64,000 nt of DNA from Cryomorpha sp963836915 (GTDB lineage Bacteria; Bacteroidota; Bacteroidia; Flavobacteriales_D; Cryomorphaceae): the NCBI GenBank assembly GCA_963836915.1, contig CAWILH010000002.1, forward strand, positions 558,001-622,000, read 5' to 3'. The position numbers and the translations under genes are program-made. Position 1 is the stretch's first letter; each line of letters starts with the position of its first letter. This document shows positions 1-8,360 of this stretch, in pieces. The notes under the pieces are model-generated. The model saw only the letters and a list, made by a program, of their open reading frames with translations. It was not told the DNA's origin and did no database searches.

Positions 1-15
1 GTGCAAAGGTACGTT

Positions 16-1206
16 TTAAACCGTTTCAGCGGAAGCAGAGCGAGCCATCACCGATTCCAATCTTCTTACCGAAGTTTCCCAAGAGAAATTTGACGCTACG
101 AAGGTTCTGGCTCTTGAGCCCAATAATGCCGACGACTCTGGGTCTTGCAGCAGGCGTAAAATAGCCTCGCAAAAAGCATCGGCTTCGTCACATACGATGA
201 GCTGCCCGCCGCTTGCCGCTTTTAATGATCTATTGGCCAGCGTAGACGTCACGCATGGCATTTCCATCGCCATGGCTTCCAGCAGTTTGTTTTGAAGCCC
301 GGTGCCTATTTGCATCGGAGCTAGAAATAGCTGCGCAGATTGATACGCATCTCTAATGTCGTCAATCCAACCAGACACCGTGACCCCCTTATGCTCTGCA
401 AGCTGCATTACTTTTCGGTGCGGGCTTGAGCCAGCCAATAATAAGGTGATATTGGGCATGGACTTCTGTAAAAGGGGGAGCAAGGTTTTTACGATGTAGG
501 CCGATGTTTCAATATTGGGCGGATAGCTCATATTTCCCACAAAAAGAAGATCGTATTTCTTGCCAACCGTTTTCAGTGGATGAAAAAAATCGGTATCGAT
601 CCCATTGGTTATGATGTCGATATCCTTTCTTTCGGGATGGTAGATGAAGCGTCGGTCTTCTTCAGATATTATGGTCTTCTGCTCAAAATATTCAAATATT
701 ATATTTTCATAAGCGATCAATCGCTTTCTTTCCGATGCAAAGATTTCGCTGAGGGGCCAGCGGGCTCCCGATTCCCTGCGCTCCATTCCTTTAGAAAAGG
801 CATCTTGGTAATCAAGCGTTTTTCCGATGTCGTGCTCATTTTTGGCGTACTCGGCAGTCCGTATTAGTTGGCAATAAATATGATCTGGTTTTTCAAGGGC
901 TATTACGCTCTGAATTTTTCGGTGTACCGGTTTTTGGTAGAAGTAAATAACTTGAAAAGGTAAGCGCGATAAAAAGCTGAAAACCAGATTGAATAGTATG
1001 CGCCATTTTTTTAGTTTAAAAATGTGCACACTATCTGAAATAGATGAAAGGGCCTTCTGGGCATCCCCGTGTATTGCGCCATCTGCGAGGCAGCATAGTA
1101 TGATCTCATGGCGCTTTTTCAATTCTTTTAATTGATGGTAGGCGCGCAGCTTATCCCCTTTTTCAAGAGGGTAGGGCACCCGGCTTAGAATGACCAATAC
1201 CTTCAC
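16..1206 (-). CDS. GT4-family glycosyltransferase
   Basis: A 396-residue GT-B glycosyltransferase that probably moves a sugar from a nucleotide donor onto an envelope polysaccharide or lipid acceptor; donor and acceptor cannot be read from sequence. The N-terminus (MKVLVILSRVPYPLEKGDK) is the usual first strand and glycine-poor loop of GT4 enzymes. The second Rossmann half begins near residue 215 (LLFVGNMSYPPNIE) and carries the donor-site region around LAPMQIGTGLQNKLLEAMAM. The N-terminal style resembles sugar transferases of the TIGR03087/PEP-CTERM-associated group. The start overlaps the stop of the upstream glycosyltransferase by 4 nt, so the two are translationally coupled. It is the last gene of the lptF/G-GT-GT operon in view and is complete, ending 15 bases from the window edge. 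Confidence 0.85.
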   Translation of the reverse strand: MKVLVILSRVPYPLEKGDKLRAYHQLKELKKRHEIILCCLADGAIHGDAQKALSSISDSVHIFKLKKWRILFNLVFSFLSRLPFQVIYFYQKPVHRKIQSVIALEKPDHIYCQLIRTAEYAKNEHDIGKTLDYQDAFSKGMERRESGARWPLSEIFASERKRLIAYENIIFEYFEQKTIISEEDRRFIYHPERKDIDIITNGIDTDFFHPLKTVGKKYDLLFVGNMSYPPNIETSAYIVKTLLPLLQKSMPNITLLLAGSSPHRKVMQLAEHKGVTVSGWIDDIRDAYQSAQLFLAPMQIGTGLQNKLLEAMAMEMPCVTSTLANRSLKAASGGQLIVCDEADAFCEAILRLLQDPESSALLGSRARTFVASNFSWETSVRRLESVMARSASAETV

Positions 1207-2402
1207 CCGTTTAATTTTTGAAGAAATTTCTGAAGGGATGAAGCCAGCTTAGTGTTATCATAAAACTCCTGTACCAGTGCCCTTCCGGACAGCCCCATAC
1301 CTTCGGCCTTCTCAGGGTCGTTGAGCAATTGCAGAATGCTCTCGGCAAAGTCGCGTGGAGCAGTGGCAATCATAGCAGATTCTTCATGCTGCACCGTGAC
1401 TCCTTTCGCACCCAGCTGCGTAGAGACAATAGGCTTGGCCAAGGCGAGGGCTTCTATCATTTTGACACGCATACCGCCCCCGCTGAGCAGCGGAATGATC
1501 ATAATATGGTGGGCATTGATAAAGTCTTTGGCATCATCTACTTCACCGACGATCTCTACCTGCGGCAGGTTCAATATCTTCAGCCATTCGGGCATTTGCC
1601 TTCCGGCCAAATATAGCTTCACATCTTTGTTCTTCTTGCACACCAAGGGCCAGACTTTCTCGAGCATCCATTCTATGCCTTCTTCGTTGGGCTTCCAGTC
1701 CATACTGCCCAAATGAAAAACAGAATTTGCATTGAAATTTTCCTTTTCGGGAAGGTATTGGTCGGGCTCGATGCCAAAAGGAATGGTGCAGGCCGGGCCT
1801 TTAAACCCGAGCCGCCGGTAGTGCTTCTGCTCATCTACATTTATTGCCACGAGGCCATCTATTTGATTCAGTAATTCTACTTCATAGTTTTTGAGCTGGC
1901 GCGCCAATATTTTTAGATAGGTCTTCTTGAGTCCCGACTTATGCGACTTTGCAAGCCTATGCCAGATCGAAAATTCTAGATTATGTGAGCGCAACACGAT
2001 GCGCCCCTTAGAAAGCCTTCTGATGGAACCTATGTATGGGGCTACAAATATGCTCTCGAGAAGTATGATGTCAAATTCTTCTTTGGCAAGAAGCTCAGTG
2101 ATGCTGCGGTCTACATCGGGCGAGAAAAAGCGAGATACGTGATAGGCGTCTTGAGTGATAAGATTTGAGAAAGCATCGACCACATTGAGCCGGGTATCTA
2201 CATACACGGATTTAAGGTTGGTTTTTTTGAGATAGCCTTTCGGATACTCTTTTGGCAGAAACGGGTGCTTTGGAGTGGCGATGGTGAGTATGTGAAGCTC
2301 ATTATTTTGCGCGAGCAGTCCCTGTGATATCTGATTGATGGCCAGGCAGCCGCCATCACGAACCGGGAAAGGGGGCTTATGGCATAATTGTAATATTTTC
2401 AT
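1203..2402 (-). CDS. GT4-family glycosyltransferase
   Basis: A 399-residue GT-B enzyme, paralogous in layout to the gene after it. The N-terminal acceptor domain starts MKILQLCHKPPFPVRDGG. The C-terminal donor domain starts near residue 225 (SVFHLGSMDWKPNEEGIEWM) and contains the GT4 EX7E-type region around PLLSGGGMRVKMIEALALAK. It overlaps the LptF/G permease stop by 1 nt and the next glycosyltransferase start by 4 nt, so the three genes form one operon. That context points to cell-surface glycan assembly. Acceptor and donor are unknown. No signal peptide or membrane segment is visible, so it is probably cytoplasmic or peripheral. Confidence 0.85.
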   Translation of the reverse strand: MKILQLCHKPPFPVRDGGCLAINQISQGLLAQNNELHILTIATPKHPFLPKEYPKGYLKKTNLKSVYVDTRLNVVDAFSNLITQDAYHVSRFFSPDVDRSITELLAKEEFDIILLESIFVAPYIGSIRRLSKGRIVLRSHNLEFSIWHRLAKSHKSGLKKTYLKILARQLKNYEVELLNQIDGLVAINVDEQKHYRRLGFKGPACTIPFGIEPDQYLPEKENFNANSVFHLGSMDWKPNEEGIEWMLEKVWPLVCKKNKDVKLYLAGRQMPEWLKILNLPQVEIVGEVDDAKDFINAHHIMIIPLLSGGGMRVKMIEALALAKPIVSTQLGAKGVTVQHEESAMIATAPRDFAESILQLLNDPEKAEGMGLSGRALVQEFYDNTKLASSLQKFLQKLNG

Positions 2403-3838
2403 CAGACCTGCTTCGAAAAGGTGGGTAGCACAGCAGCTATGCGGCGGGCAAATTTAGCGTAAGTCTCCCTATCAAACAGGGCTGCATCTTTCACGGCCTT
2501 ATACGTTAGGAATATCGCCACGGGAAGCAATACCATTGAGCTGAGCCACATCCCTGTGAAGGGTTCGAGAACACCGCTTTCTATCATTTTTTCGCCAGCT
2601 ATGGAAGTAATATGAAATACCAGAAAAAAGATAACTGAGAAAATTACCGGCAGCCCGAGTCCGCCCTTCTTTATGATAGCTCCGAGCGGAGCGCCGATAA
2701 AGAAAAGCACGATGCACGCGAATGATAGGGTAAGCTTGCGGTGCCACTCTATTTTATGCTTATCAATAAACTCTTCGCGGCTCTCCATTTCCACTGCTGT
2801 GCGGTTCATATAATTTTTGGAGTTTCGGGTCATATTGAGCGCCACATTCACCACCCGGCGTTTCTCAGAAGCGGTGAGTGCAGCAAAGACTGGTAGGGGA
2901 GTAGTATCTTGCTCTGACAGTTCAACCCCGGCAGTATCGGCCACATCAATGCTTCTGTCGAGATAGCGCATGAAATCATTCCTCCTACCTTCTTTCTGAA
3001 TCTGTAGGGAGTCAATGGCCACCTTTAGCTGGCGCATGGAAAGCATCTGCATATGGTTTTTCCAGAGGTCTTCATCGGTGCGCTGCATATCGAAACTCGA
3101 TAGATCCATCATCAGAAAGTCTTCGTCAAAGGAACTCTTAATATGTGGGTGATCGTCATTGCGCTGGTTGCCAACTTCATCGTAGCTTACCCCATCTATA
3201 AGGTGAAGTGAAAGATAGCGGCCATCGGCGGTTTTCAACATCTCACCTTCCTTGGCACGCACCACCGTTTTATTGCCGGGGTTCTGCTTGTCGTGCTTGT
3301 AGATAAGCACATCATAGAGCATATTAGAGTCCTTTGCCTTCTCTGAAACGCGTATGCTATACCCTTCGATACCATTGTAAAAAATCCCTGCATTGAGTTC
3401 AAGACTTGGCTTGGTGTGGGTAACATCCCATAAAAGGGACTTAAATTTAAGGTTGGCTTTTGGCGAAAGCACATTATTGAAATAAAAAGCACCCACAGAA
3501 AGTGCAAAAATGAAAATGATTAGCGGAAGCATGATTCGCACAAGCGAGAGACTGCTGGACTTCATGGCCACCAATTCGTAATGCTCGGCCATGCTACCAA
3601 AGGTCATGATACTGCTCAAAAGCACTGCAAGCGGAAGGGCTAGGCTCACCAAATTAGCGGAAGCGTAAAAGAGCAGTTCGGCTATTATGCTATACTCTAG
3701 ACCCTTGCCCATAAAGTCATCGATATACTTCCAGATAAACTGCATGAGAAGTATGAACATCACGATGCAGAAAGTAAGTAGAAATGGCCCTAGGTAGGAC
3801 TTCAAAATGAGAATGTGTAATTTCTTCAAGTCGAGCAA
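2402..3838 (-). CDS. LptF/LptG (YjgP/YjgQ) family permease
   Basis: A 478-residue inner-membrane permease of the lipopolysaccharide export ABC transporter (LptB2FG). It shows an N-terminal membrane segment at about residues 15-36, a second group at about 60-125, a long periplasmic beta-jellyroll region (about 130-350) and a C-terminal cluster of three hydrophobic segments (about 370-460). The family moves LPS from the inner membrane to the LptC/LptA bridge. Bacteroidota usually carry two such permeases in separate loci, so I do not choose between lptF and lptG. It leads the operon with two glycosyltransferases (1-nt overlap), and a TAnnTTTG box lies 49 bases upstream. Confidence 0.88.
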   Translation of the reverse strand: MLDLKKLHILILKSYLGPFLLTFCIVMFILLMQFIWKYIDDFMGKGLEYSIIAELLFYASANLVSLALPLAVLLSSIMTFGSMAEHYELVAMKSSSLSLVRIMLPLIIFIFALSVGAFYFNNVLSPKANLKFKSLLWDVTHTKPSLELNAGIFYNGIEGYSIRVSEKAKDSNMLYDVLIYKHDKQNPGNKTVVRAKEGEMLKTADGRYLSLHLIDGVSYDEVGNQRNDDHPHIKSSFDEDFLMMDLSSFDMQRTDEDLWKNHMQMLSMRQLKVAIDSLQIQKEGRRNDFMRYLDRSIDVADTAGVELSEQDTTPLPVFAALTASEKRRVVNVALNMTRNSKNYMNRTAVEMESREEFIDKHKIEWHRKLTLSFACIVLFFIGAPLGAIIKKGGLGLPVIFSVIFFLVFHITSIAGEKMIESGVLEPFTGMWLSSMVLLPVAIFLTYKAVKDAALFDRETYAKFARRIAAVLPTFSKQV

Positions 3839-3886
3839 TTAGCGTGCTGCGGGGGTTGGCAAGAACCATGCCCGCCAGTCACCCTG

Positions 3887-3894
3887 CAAAGATA
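3887..3894 (-). promoter_or_regulatory. Candidate -7 box for the lptF/G-GT operon
   Basis: The minus strand reads TATCTTTG, an exact match to the Bacteroidota -7 consensus TAnnTTTG, 49 bases before the permease start. I see no good TTTG at the expected -33 distance, so this is a candidate only. Confidence 0.35.
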
Positions 3895-3900
3895 AGGAGA

Positions 3901-4284
3901 TTATGCTCCTACTACGCGGCGCAGATCGTCTAACTGACTTTCCCAAAGGTTGCGTGTGCTTTCTTCTTCATCATCTTCGACAAAGTCGGTAACAATAATG
4001 GCTACTTCGCGGGTTATAGGGTCTATCTTGATTCGGAGCTCAAAGTAAACATCTTCCCCTTCGTCATAGTCCCACTGGTATTTCACCGCCTGATCTTTGG
4101 TTTTTGACAGTATCAAGGCACTTTCTTCTGATCCGTCCCAAAAAAAAGTAAGCGTTTTATCGCGTATGTTAACGTTATCGGCAAACCATTCTGATAAGCC
4201 GCTTGGAGTGCTTATCATGTTATATAAAATCTTGGGTGAAGCTTTTATAAGGTACTCTATTTCGATTTTTTTTCTTTCCGCCAT
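3901..4284 (-). CDS. START-like domain protein (SRPBCC/AHSA1 type)
   Basis: A 127-residue soluble protein with the helix-grip layout of the START/SRPBCC superfamily: a first beta strand (KIEIEYLIKASPKILYNMIS), the family motif P-SGLSEWFAD near residues 27-36, and a long C-terminal helix ending LWESQLDDLRRVVGA. This short acidic form is common as a single gene in Bacteroidota genomes; its ligand is unknown. It lies just upstream of the LPS permease on the same strand with a 62-base gap. That gap contains the candidate permease promoter, so the two may be separate transcription units. Confidence 0.8.
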   Translation of the reverse strand: MAERKKIEIEYLIKASPKILYNMISTPSGLSEWFADNVNIRDKTLTFFWDGSEESALILSKTKDQAVKYQWDYDEGEDVYFELRIKIDPITREVAIIVTDFVEDDEEESTRNLWESQLDDLRRVVGA

Positions 4285-4445
4285 GGCTGAATAATTGGCT
4301 ATAATAGGGTGAATCTAGTCTGGCGGCAATATATGAATTTATTTTGGTGCAAGGGTCTAAGATGTTGCTAATGCCCTATTTTCAGCATACTTATTTCTCC
4401 TTTTTGTGACGATAAGCGAACCGGCAGTTGAGTAAAAAAAATTTA

Positions 4446-4453
4446 TATATTTG
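4446..4453 (+). promoter_or_regulatory. tRNA promoter -7 box
   Basis: TATATTTG matches the Bacteroidota -7 consensus TAnnTTTG exactly and lies 14 bases before the tRNA 5' end. A TTG at 4428-4430 could serve as the -33 element, but the 15-base spacing is shorter than usual. Confidence 0.6.
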
Positions 4454-4467
4454 CGCCCGCATTATTT

Positions 4468-4546
4468 GGCGAGATAGCTCAGCTGGCTAGAGCGCATGAT
4501 TCATACTCATGAGGGTCCACGAGTTCGACCCTCGGTCTCGCTACCA
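4468..4546 (+). tRNA. tRNA-Met (anticodon CAU)
   Basis: A complete cloverleaf including an encoded CCA. The acceptor stem GGCGAGA pairs with TCTCGCT (a G-U at position 1-72). The D arm is GCTC/GAGC, and the anticodon stem CATGA/TCATG encloses loop TTCATAC, giving anticodon CAU. The T loop is TTCGACC. The variable region is slightly long (about 7 nt). CAU also occurs in tRNA-Ile2 with lysidine, so elongator Met is the likely but not proven identity; the 1-72 G-U pair is not the initiator mismatch. Confidence 0.93.
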
Positions 4547-4554
4547 AGACAAGA

Positions 4555-4588
4555 AAGAGAAGTTCACACGAGCTTCTCTTCTTTTTTT
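4555..4588 (+). terminator. Rho-independent terminator of the tRNA
   Basis: A perfect 8-bp stem, AAGAGAAG (4555-4562) with CTTCTCTT (4573-4580), is followed by C and seven T. It starts 9 bases after the tRNA CCA end. Confidence 0.8.
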
Positions 4589-4633
4589 ACCATCAATATT
4601 TACTAGCTTTATCAGCTCGATTTTTTTCACTCG

Positions 4634-5962
4634 ATGAAGTATGCTATTGTAGATATAGAAACCACTGGGCTCTACCATCAGGCTCACGGTATTACCGAGA
4701 TAGCGGTGGTGCACCTCGTTGATGGTCAGTCTCAAATGGCTTTCCACAGCCTGATCGATCCATGCCGCAATATACCGCCGGCAATCTCGGCGCTCACCGG
4801 GATTCAGGCAAAGGATGTACACGATGCCCCGCAATTTGAAGACATTATAGAACCGCTTAAGGCCGCCCTAGAAGGATATGTCTTCGTAGCGCATAATGTC
4901 AACTTCGATTATCAGTTTCTAAAAGCTGCTTTTGAAGCGCATGGCGAGCCGTTTAGATACCCGCGTTTATGCACTATGCGCTTTTCGCGAAAGCTGAATA
5001 CCGGTTTAAAGTCGCATAGACTGAATAGCGTGTGCAATTACCTAGGCATTCGGAATATAGAGGAGCACCGAGCTGGTGGTGATGCCCTAGCTACGGCCAA
5101 TGTTCTGGCGGCGCTGCTAGCAAAAGATGACGCTGGAATAAGCCTCGAATTGCTCAAGCATAATTCCCGTCATGCAGTGCTTCCCCCAGCGCTTGGAGCA
5201 GAGCAGGTGAATGCGCTACCAGCGTCGCCCGGTGTTTATTACTTCTTTGGCGAGGGCTCAAGGCCAATCTATATCGGCAAGGCAAAGAATTTGAAGCGCA
5301 GGGTATTAAGTCATTTTACATCATCGGGAAGCACCCGCCGCAAGCAGCTCTTTCAAAAAGAAGTGGTTCGGCTTGATTTCATGCCTACCTTAAATGAATA
5401 TGAAGCCTTGCTCCTTGAAGATGCCGAAATCAAAAAATGGTGGCCCAAGTATAATCAAGCGCAGAAGGAGCGTGCAAAGGGCTTTGCAATTGTGCCATAC
5501 CGTGATAGAAAGAATGCGCAGCGGCTCGCTATCATCGCTACCTTGCACCGACCAGATGCGCTCGCATGGTTTCTCTCGCTTAGCAGTGCCAAGGCTTGGC
5601 TAGGTCGCGCGTTGATTTCTGAAGGTATCAGTCCTGCTAGGGCTGGGCTCTACACGCCCGAAGAATTCATAGCCGGGGCTGCCGCCGATGAAGATCGGGC
5701 GCTGGCAAGTTTTATAGCCATCCATAAAGATTTGGTCGATGCATCTTATCTTTTGGTAAGTAGCGCAGCAAATGGCTCCGAAGCGCTTTGTGTATCGATA
5801 AGCCACGGAAAGTATAGCGGCTTTGGTACCTTATCGGATGCCCACGCCATGACGGCAGAAGACGTAGAAGCTTATATCCGTCCTGCGCCCGATAGCGTGG
5901 CCGCGCGCTCCGTAATCCGGAAAATGTTAAACGATCCCAGTATCCAGAAATATGCGTCCTGA
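4634..5962 (+). CDS. DEDDh exonuclease / GIY-YIG domain protein
   Basis: A 442-residue fusion. Residues 1-165 are a DnaQ-like 3'-5' exonuclease with the DEDDh set visible: D7 and E9 in VDIETTG, D92 in NVNFDYQF, and H145 and D150 in EHRAGGDALAT. Residues 195-280 are a UvrC-type GIY-YIG nuclease domain (GVYYF at 200, IYIGKAKNLKRR at 212, and the NEYEALLLE glutamate). The C-terminal 160 residues are unassigned. This is a known Bacteroidota arrangement, similar to the N-terminal half of Cho/UvrC proteins joined to a polymerase III epsilon-like module, and is presumably used in DNA repair. The gene overlaps the start of the following lipoprotein by 11 nt. Confidence 0.88.
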   Translation: MKYAIVDIETTGLYHQAHGITEIAVVHLVDGQSQMAFHSLIDPCRNIPPAISALTGIQAKDVHDAPQFEDIIEPLKAALEGYVFVAHNVNFDYQFLKAAFEAHGEPFRYPRLCTMRFSRKLNTGLKSHRLNSVCNYLGIRNIEEHRAGGDALATANVLAALLAKDDAGISLELLKHNSRHAVLPPALGAEQVNALPASPGVYYFFGEGSRPIYIGKAKNLKRRVLSHFTSSGSTRRKQLFQKEVVRLDFMPTLNEYEALLLEDAEIKKWWPKYNQAQKERAKGFAIVPYRDRKNAQRLAIIATLHRPDALAWFLSLSSAKAWLGRALISEGISPARAGLYTPEEFIAGAAADEDRALASFIAIHKDLVDASYLLVSSAANGSEALCVSISHGKYSGFGTLSDAHAMTAEDVEAYIRPAPDSVAARSVIRKMLNDPSIQKYAS

Positions 5963-6392
5963 TGCTCTCCTTTTCTTTCTGCTGTCCTGTACTTTGGTCT
6001 CTGGTTGCAACCGCGGCGGCACAGAGCATTCTATTCGCGAGGAAATAAGAGCTGCGATGCAGCGTCAGGAGGATGCCTGGAATAAGGGTGATATCAACGG
6101 GTTTATGGAGGTATATTGGGAGAGCGATTCACTATCTTTTGTTACCGAAAAAGGGATTACGAAAGGCTACGCACCTTTGCTGGAAAGATACCAAAAGTCT
6201 TACCCCGATCGCAAAGCGATGGGAAAGCTGAACTTTGAAATCTTAAATCTTGAGGCTATAGATGCCGACAATGCCTATTTGAATGGAACCTGGCAGCTGC
6301 GGCGCGATCAAGATAGCCTGGGCGGCTATTTTACCTTGATCTGGAGACGCTTTCCCGATGGTTGGAAGATCGTATATGATCATACGAGCTAG
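5952..6392 (+). CDS. SnoaL/DUF4440-like lipoprotein
   Basis: A 146-residue protein with a lipoprotein signal: a hydrophobic stretch (LLFFLLSCTLVSGC) whose lipobox cysteine falls at about residue 19. The mature part has the NTF2/SnoaL pattern: an N-terminal helix ending QEDAWNKGDINGFMEVYWE, then strands ending WRRFPDGWKIVYDHTS, which is the typical DUF4440 ending. It is probably anchored to a periplasm-facing membrane; ligand or activity is unknown. The start overlaps the exonuclease stop by 11 nt, implying coupled translation. Confidence 0.82.
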   Translation: MRPDALLFFLLSCTLVSGCNRGGTEHSIREEIRAAMQRQEDAWNKGDINGFMEVYWESDSLSFVTEKGITKGYAPLLERYQKSYPDRKAMGKLNFEILNLEAIDADNAYLNGTWQLRRDQDSLGGYFTLIWRRFPDGWKIVYDHTS

Positions 6393-6556
6393 CGGAAGAT
6401 GATTTCTTGGAATGGAAGTGCTTCGCGCAATCTTCATTAGGGTCAATTTACTTTGGTGGGTTTCCTGATAGGTCGGGATCTGCGGATTGTTGCATTTTGC
6501 ATCGGAACTCTCCTGAGCATTGCAAATGCTAGATGGGGCTTAGGCATTGGATTTTT

Positions 6557-7061
6557 CTATTTTTCAATAGCTACCTTAAATTCTTTCTCTACCCGTTGGT
6601 TCCCCCTTTTTTCCCATAGCCCATATTTGAAGTCCATACTTGAAATTTCTGTTGTCGAAATCTGTCTAAATACGAGAGCTATCAATTGGACATTTTGGTA
6701 TTTATCGAAGTCAATTTTATCCTTGATCAATGCATATACTTCAGGGTTTTTATCGACTACGGTTTTTCCGTAGATGATTAATTGAATCTTGGTACTTTCT
6801 TGTTTCTGTAGGTCAACGGTTTTATAATCTAAAGATTTCATTGAGTCGATAGCCAATTTTCATGCTCAAAATCGGCGGGAAATCACGCTTTTTACCTCGT
6901 GGAGTTACTGCTAGAACGCTTAGCACTTCTTGTTTTGTAGAATCCAGATAGGTTGAACTCAGCAGCCTTAAGTCAAAGGTCGATTCTTGACCGTACGCCG
7001 AAATGCCTATGCCGACTATGATCCATAATATGACCGATTTGAATCGAAAATTCAGGTTCAC
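6557..7061 (-). pseudogene. Frameshifted small secreted protein
   Basis: Two overlapping minus-strand reading frames (7061-6822 and 6856-6557) join into one ~166-residue protein if one A is removed from the run of four at 6877-6880, giving ...SMKLAIDSMKSLDYK... across the joint. The first part begins with a signal peptide (about residues 1-24, ending GISAYGQES). The second part is alpha/beta, with LIIYGKTVVDKNPEVYALI and QLIALVFRQISTTEI. I recognise no family. The break may be a sequencing error rather than a real mutation. It lies downstream of gap, beyond the IS630 insertion. Confidence 0.5.
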
Positions 7062-7152
7062 ATAGAGAATTTAATTTGTACAAACCGGAAAGCCTTAATC
7101 AATTTGGTTTGATCAGTATTCCTAAACAAATTTAACAGCTCGGTACAAGCAT

Positions 7153-7167
7153 CTAGTGTTATGTTAA
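7153..7167 (+). repeat. IS630 left inverted repeat with target TA
   Basis: CTAGTGTTATGTTAA is matched at 14 of 15 positions by the reverse complement of 8346-8360. The TA at 7154-7155 is one copy of the target dinucleotide. Confidence 0.8.
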
Positions 7168-7172
7168 TCGTA

Positions 7173-7199
7173 TTGTGACGTAATAGATTTGTATATTTG
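7173..7199 (+). promoter_or_regulatory. IS630 transposase promoter
   Basis: TATATTTG at 7192-7199 matches TAnnTTTG exactly, with TTG at 7173-7175 at 16-base spacing. The box lies 8 bases before the transposase ATG, so the transcript would be nearly leaderless. Confidence 0.5.
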
Positions 7200-7207
7200 C
7201 TAAACCC

Positions 7208-8349
7208 TTGAAGCAAATGATACGATACACAATTAAATTGACAAAAGACGAAGTGGATGAATTAATGGCAATCATCGACAAAGGATCCCACACTTCACAG
7301 ACATTTCGCACTGCCTACATATTATTGAACTGCGACGAAGGCGGATTTTCTGATAAGGTCACCAACGAACAGATAAGCAAAGTCCTTAAGGTTGGCATGC
7401 GGACGATCGACAGGGTCAAGAAGAAGTTCATGGAGGATGGCATCGAAGCTGTGCTGGAACGCCGCCCAACGACCCGTGTTTACGAAAAGAAGGCGGACGG
7501 GGACGTGGAAGCGAAACTGGTCACGTTGTGCTGTAGCGAGCCACCCAAAGGTTTTGCGAAATGGTCTTTACGGATGCTTGCCGATAAGATGGTAGAATTG
7601 GACTACGTTGAAAGCATATCGCACGTCACGGTCGGGAACATTCTAAAAAAAACGAACTTAAACCCTGGAAAGTCAAAGGCTGGGTAATACCACCGGAAAA
7701 GAACAGTGAGTTCGTGGCGAACATGGAAAAGGTGCTTGACGTTTACAAAAGGCCTTACGACAAAGGTTTTCCCGTGGTGTGCATGGACGAGTCGCCAAAG
7801 CAATTGATAGAGGAAGGCCGTCCGTCCACGGAGATGAGACCCGGGCAGGAAGCCAGGGTGGATTATGAATATATTAGACATGGGGTCGTCAACATATTCA
7901 TGGCCAATGAACCACTGACGGGCAATAGATTTGTGGAAGTTACAAGATACAAGAAGAAAAAAGACTGGGCCGCATTTGTGAAGAAAATTGCGGATGAGTG
8001 GTATCCGGATGCAAAGAAGATAATACTTGTGATGGACAATTTCAGGACGCATGCCGCTTCCGCATTTTATGAGGCGTACAAACCCGCCGAAGCAAAGCGG
8101 CTATGGGACAGGTTCGAATTTGTGTTTACCCCAAAGCACGGCAGCTGGCTCAATATGGCGGAGATAGAATTGAATGTGCTAAATGGACAGTGCCTCAATC
8201 GGCACTTGGCAAGCATGGAAAAGATCAAAGGCGAGGTTGATGCATGGCAGGCAGCAAGAAATAATAAAAACAGCAAAATTAATTGGCAGTTCAGAAATAA
8301 AGATGCGAGAATAAAACTCAAAAGACTTTATCCGTCAATTTATAGTTAA
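7208..8349 (+). CDS. IS630-family transposase (programmed -1 frameshift)
   Basis: The first frame (7208-7687) carries the helix-turn-helix region (NEQISKVLKVGMRTIDRVKK) and the start of the winged part. The second frame supplies the catalytic DDE core: D in VVCMDESPKQL, D in ILVMDNFRTH, and E in NMAEIELNVL. The frames join at the A8 run 7645-7652, an A_AAA_AAA slippery heptamer. A -1 shift there yields ILKKNELKPWKVKGW, the sequence expected at this point in intact IS630 transposases. The join is therefore more likely programmed than a lesion. The ATG-initiated ORF at 7714 alone would lack the linker. Confidence 0.87.
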
Positions 8350-8360
8350 CGTAACACTAG
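8346..8360 (-). repeat. IS630 right inverted repeat with target TA
   Basis: TTAACGTAACACTAG is the partner of 7153-7167. The TA at 8358-8359 is the second target copy and forms part of the gap stop codon on the minus strand. Confidence 0.8.

Larger units (their letters stand above)
7156..8357 (+). mobile_element. IS630-family insertion sequence
   Basis: A 1,202-bp element bounded by TA at 7154-7155 and TA at 8358-8359, the IS630/Tc1-mariner target duplication. It has near-perfect terminal inverted repeats and encodes one transposase split by a -1 frameshift site. The right end abuts the 3' end of gap: the duplicated TA lies inside the gap TAG stop codon, which the insertion regenerates. The element therefore appears complete and landed without damaging gap. 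Confidence 0.88.

Noticed and set aside
580..867. Plus-strand ORFs opposite the two glycosyltransferases (also 1321-1716, 1927-2142)
   Set aside because: Antisense to well-supported genes with no homology pattern of their own.
4468..4546. tRNA-Ile2 (lysidine-modified CAU)
   Set aside because: Cannot be excluded from anticodon alone, but the overall form fits elongator tRNA-Met of Bacteroidota better.
7714..8349. A separate gene starting at the ATG at 7714
   Set aside because: It is the DDE half of the IS630 transposase; the same frame is open upstream and joins the first half at the A8 slippery run.
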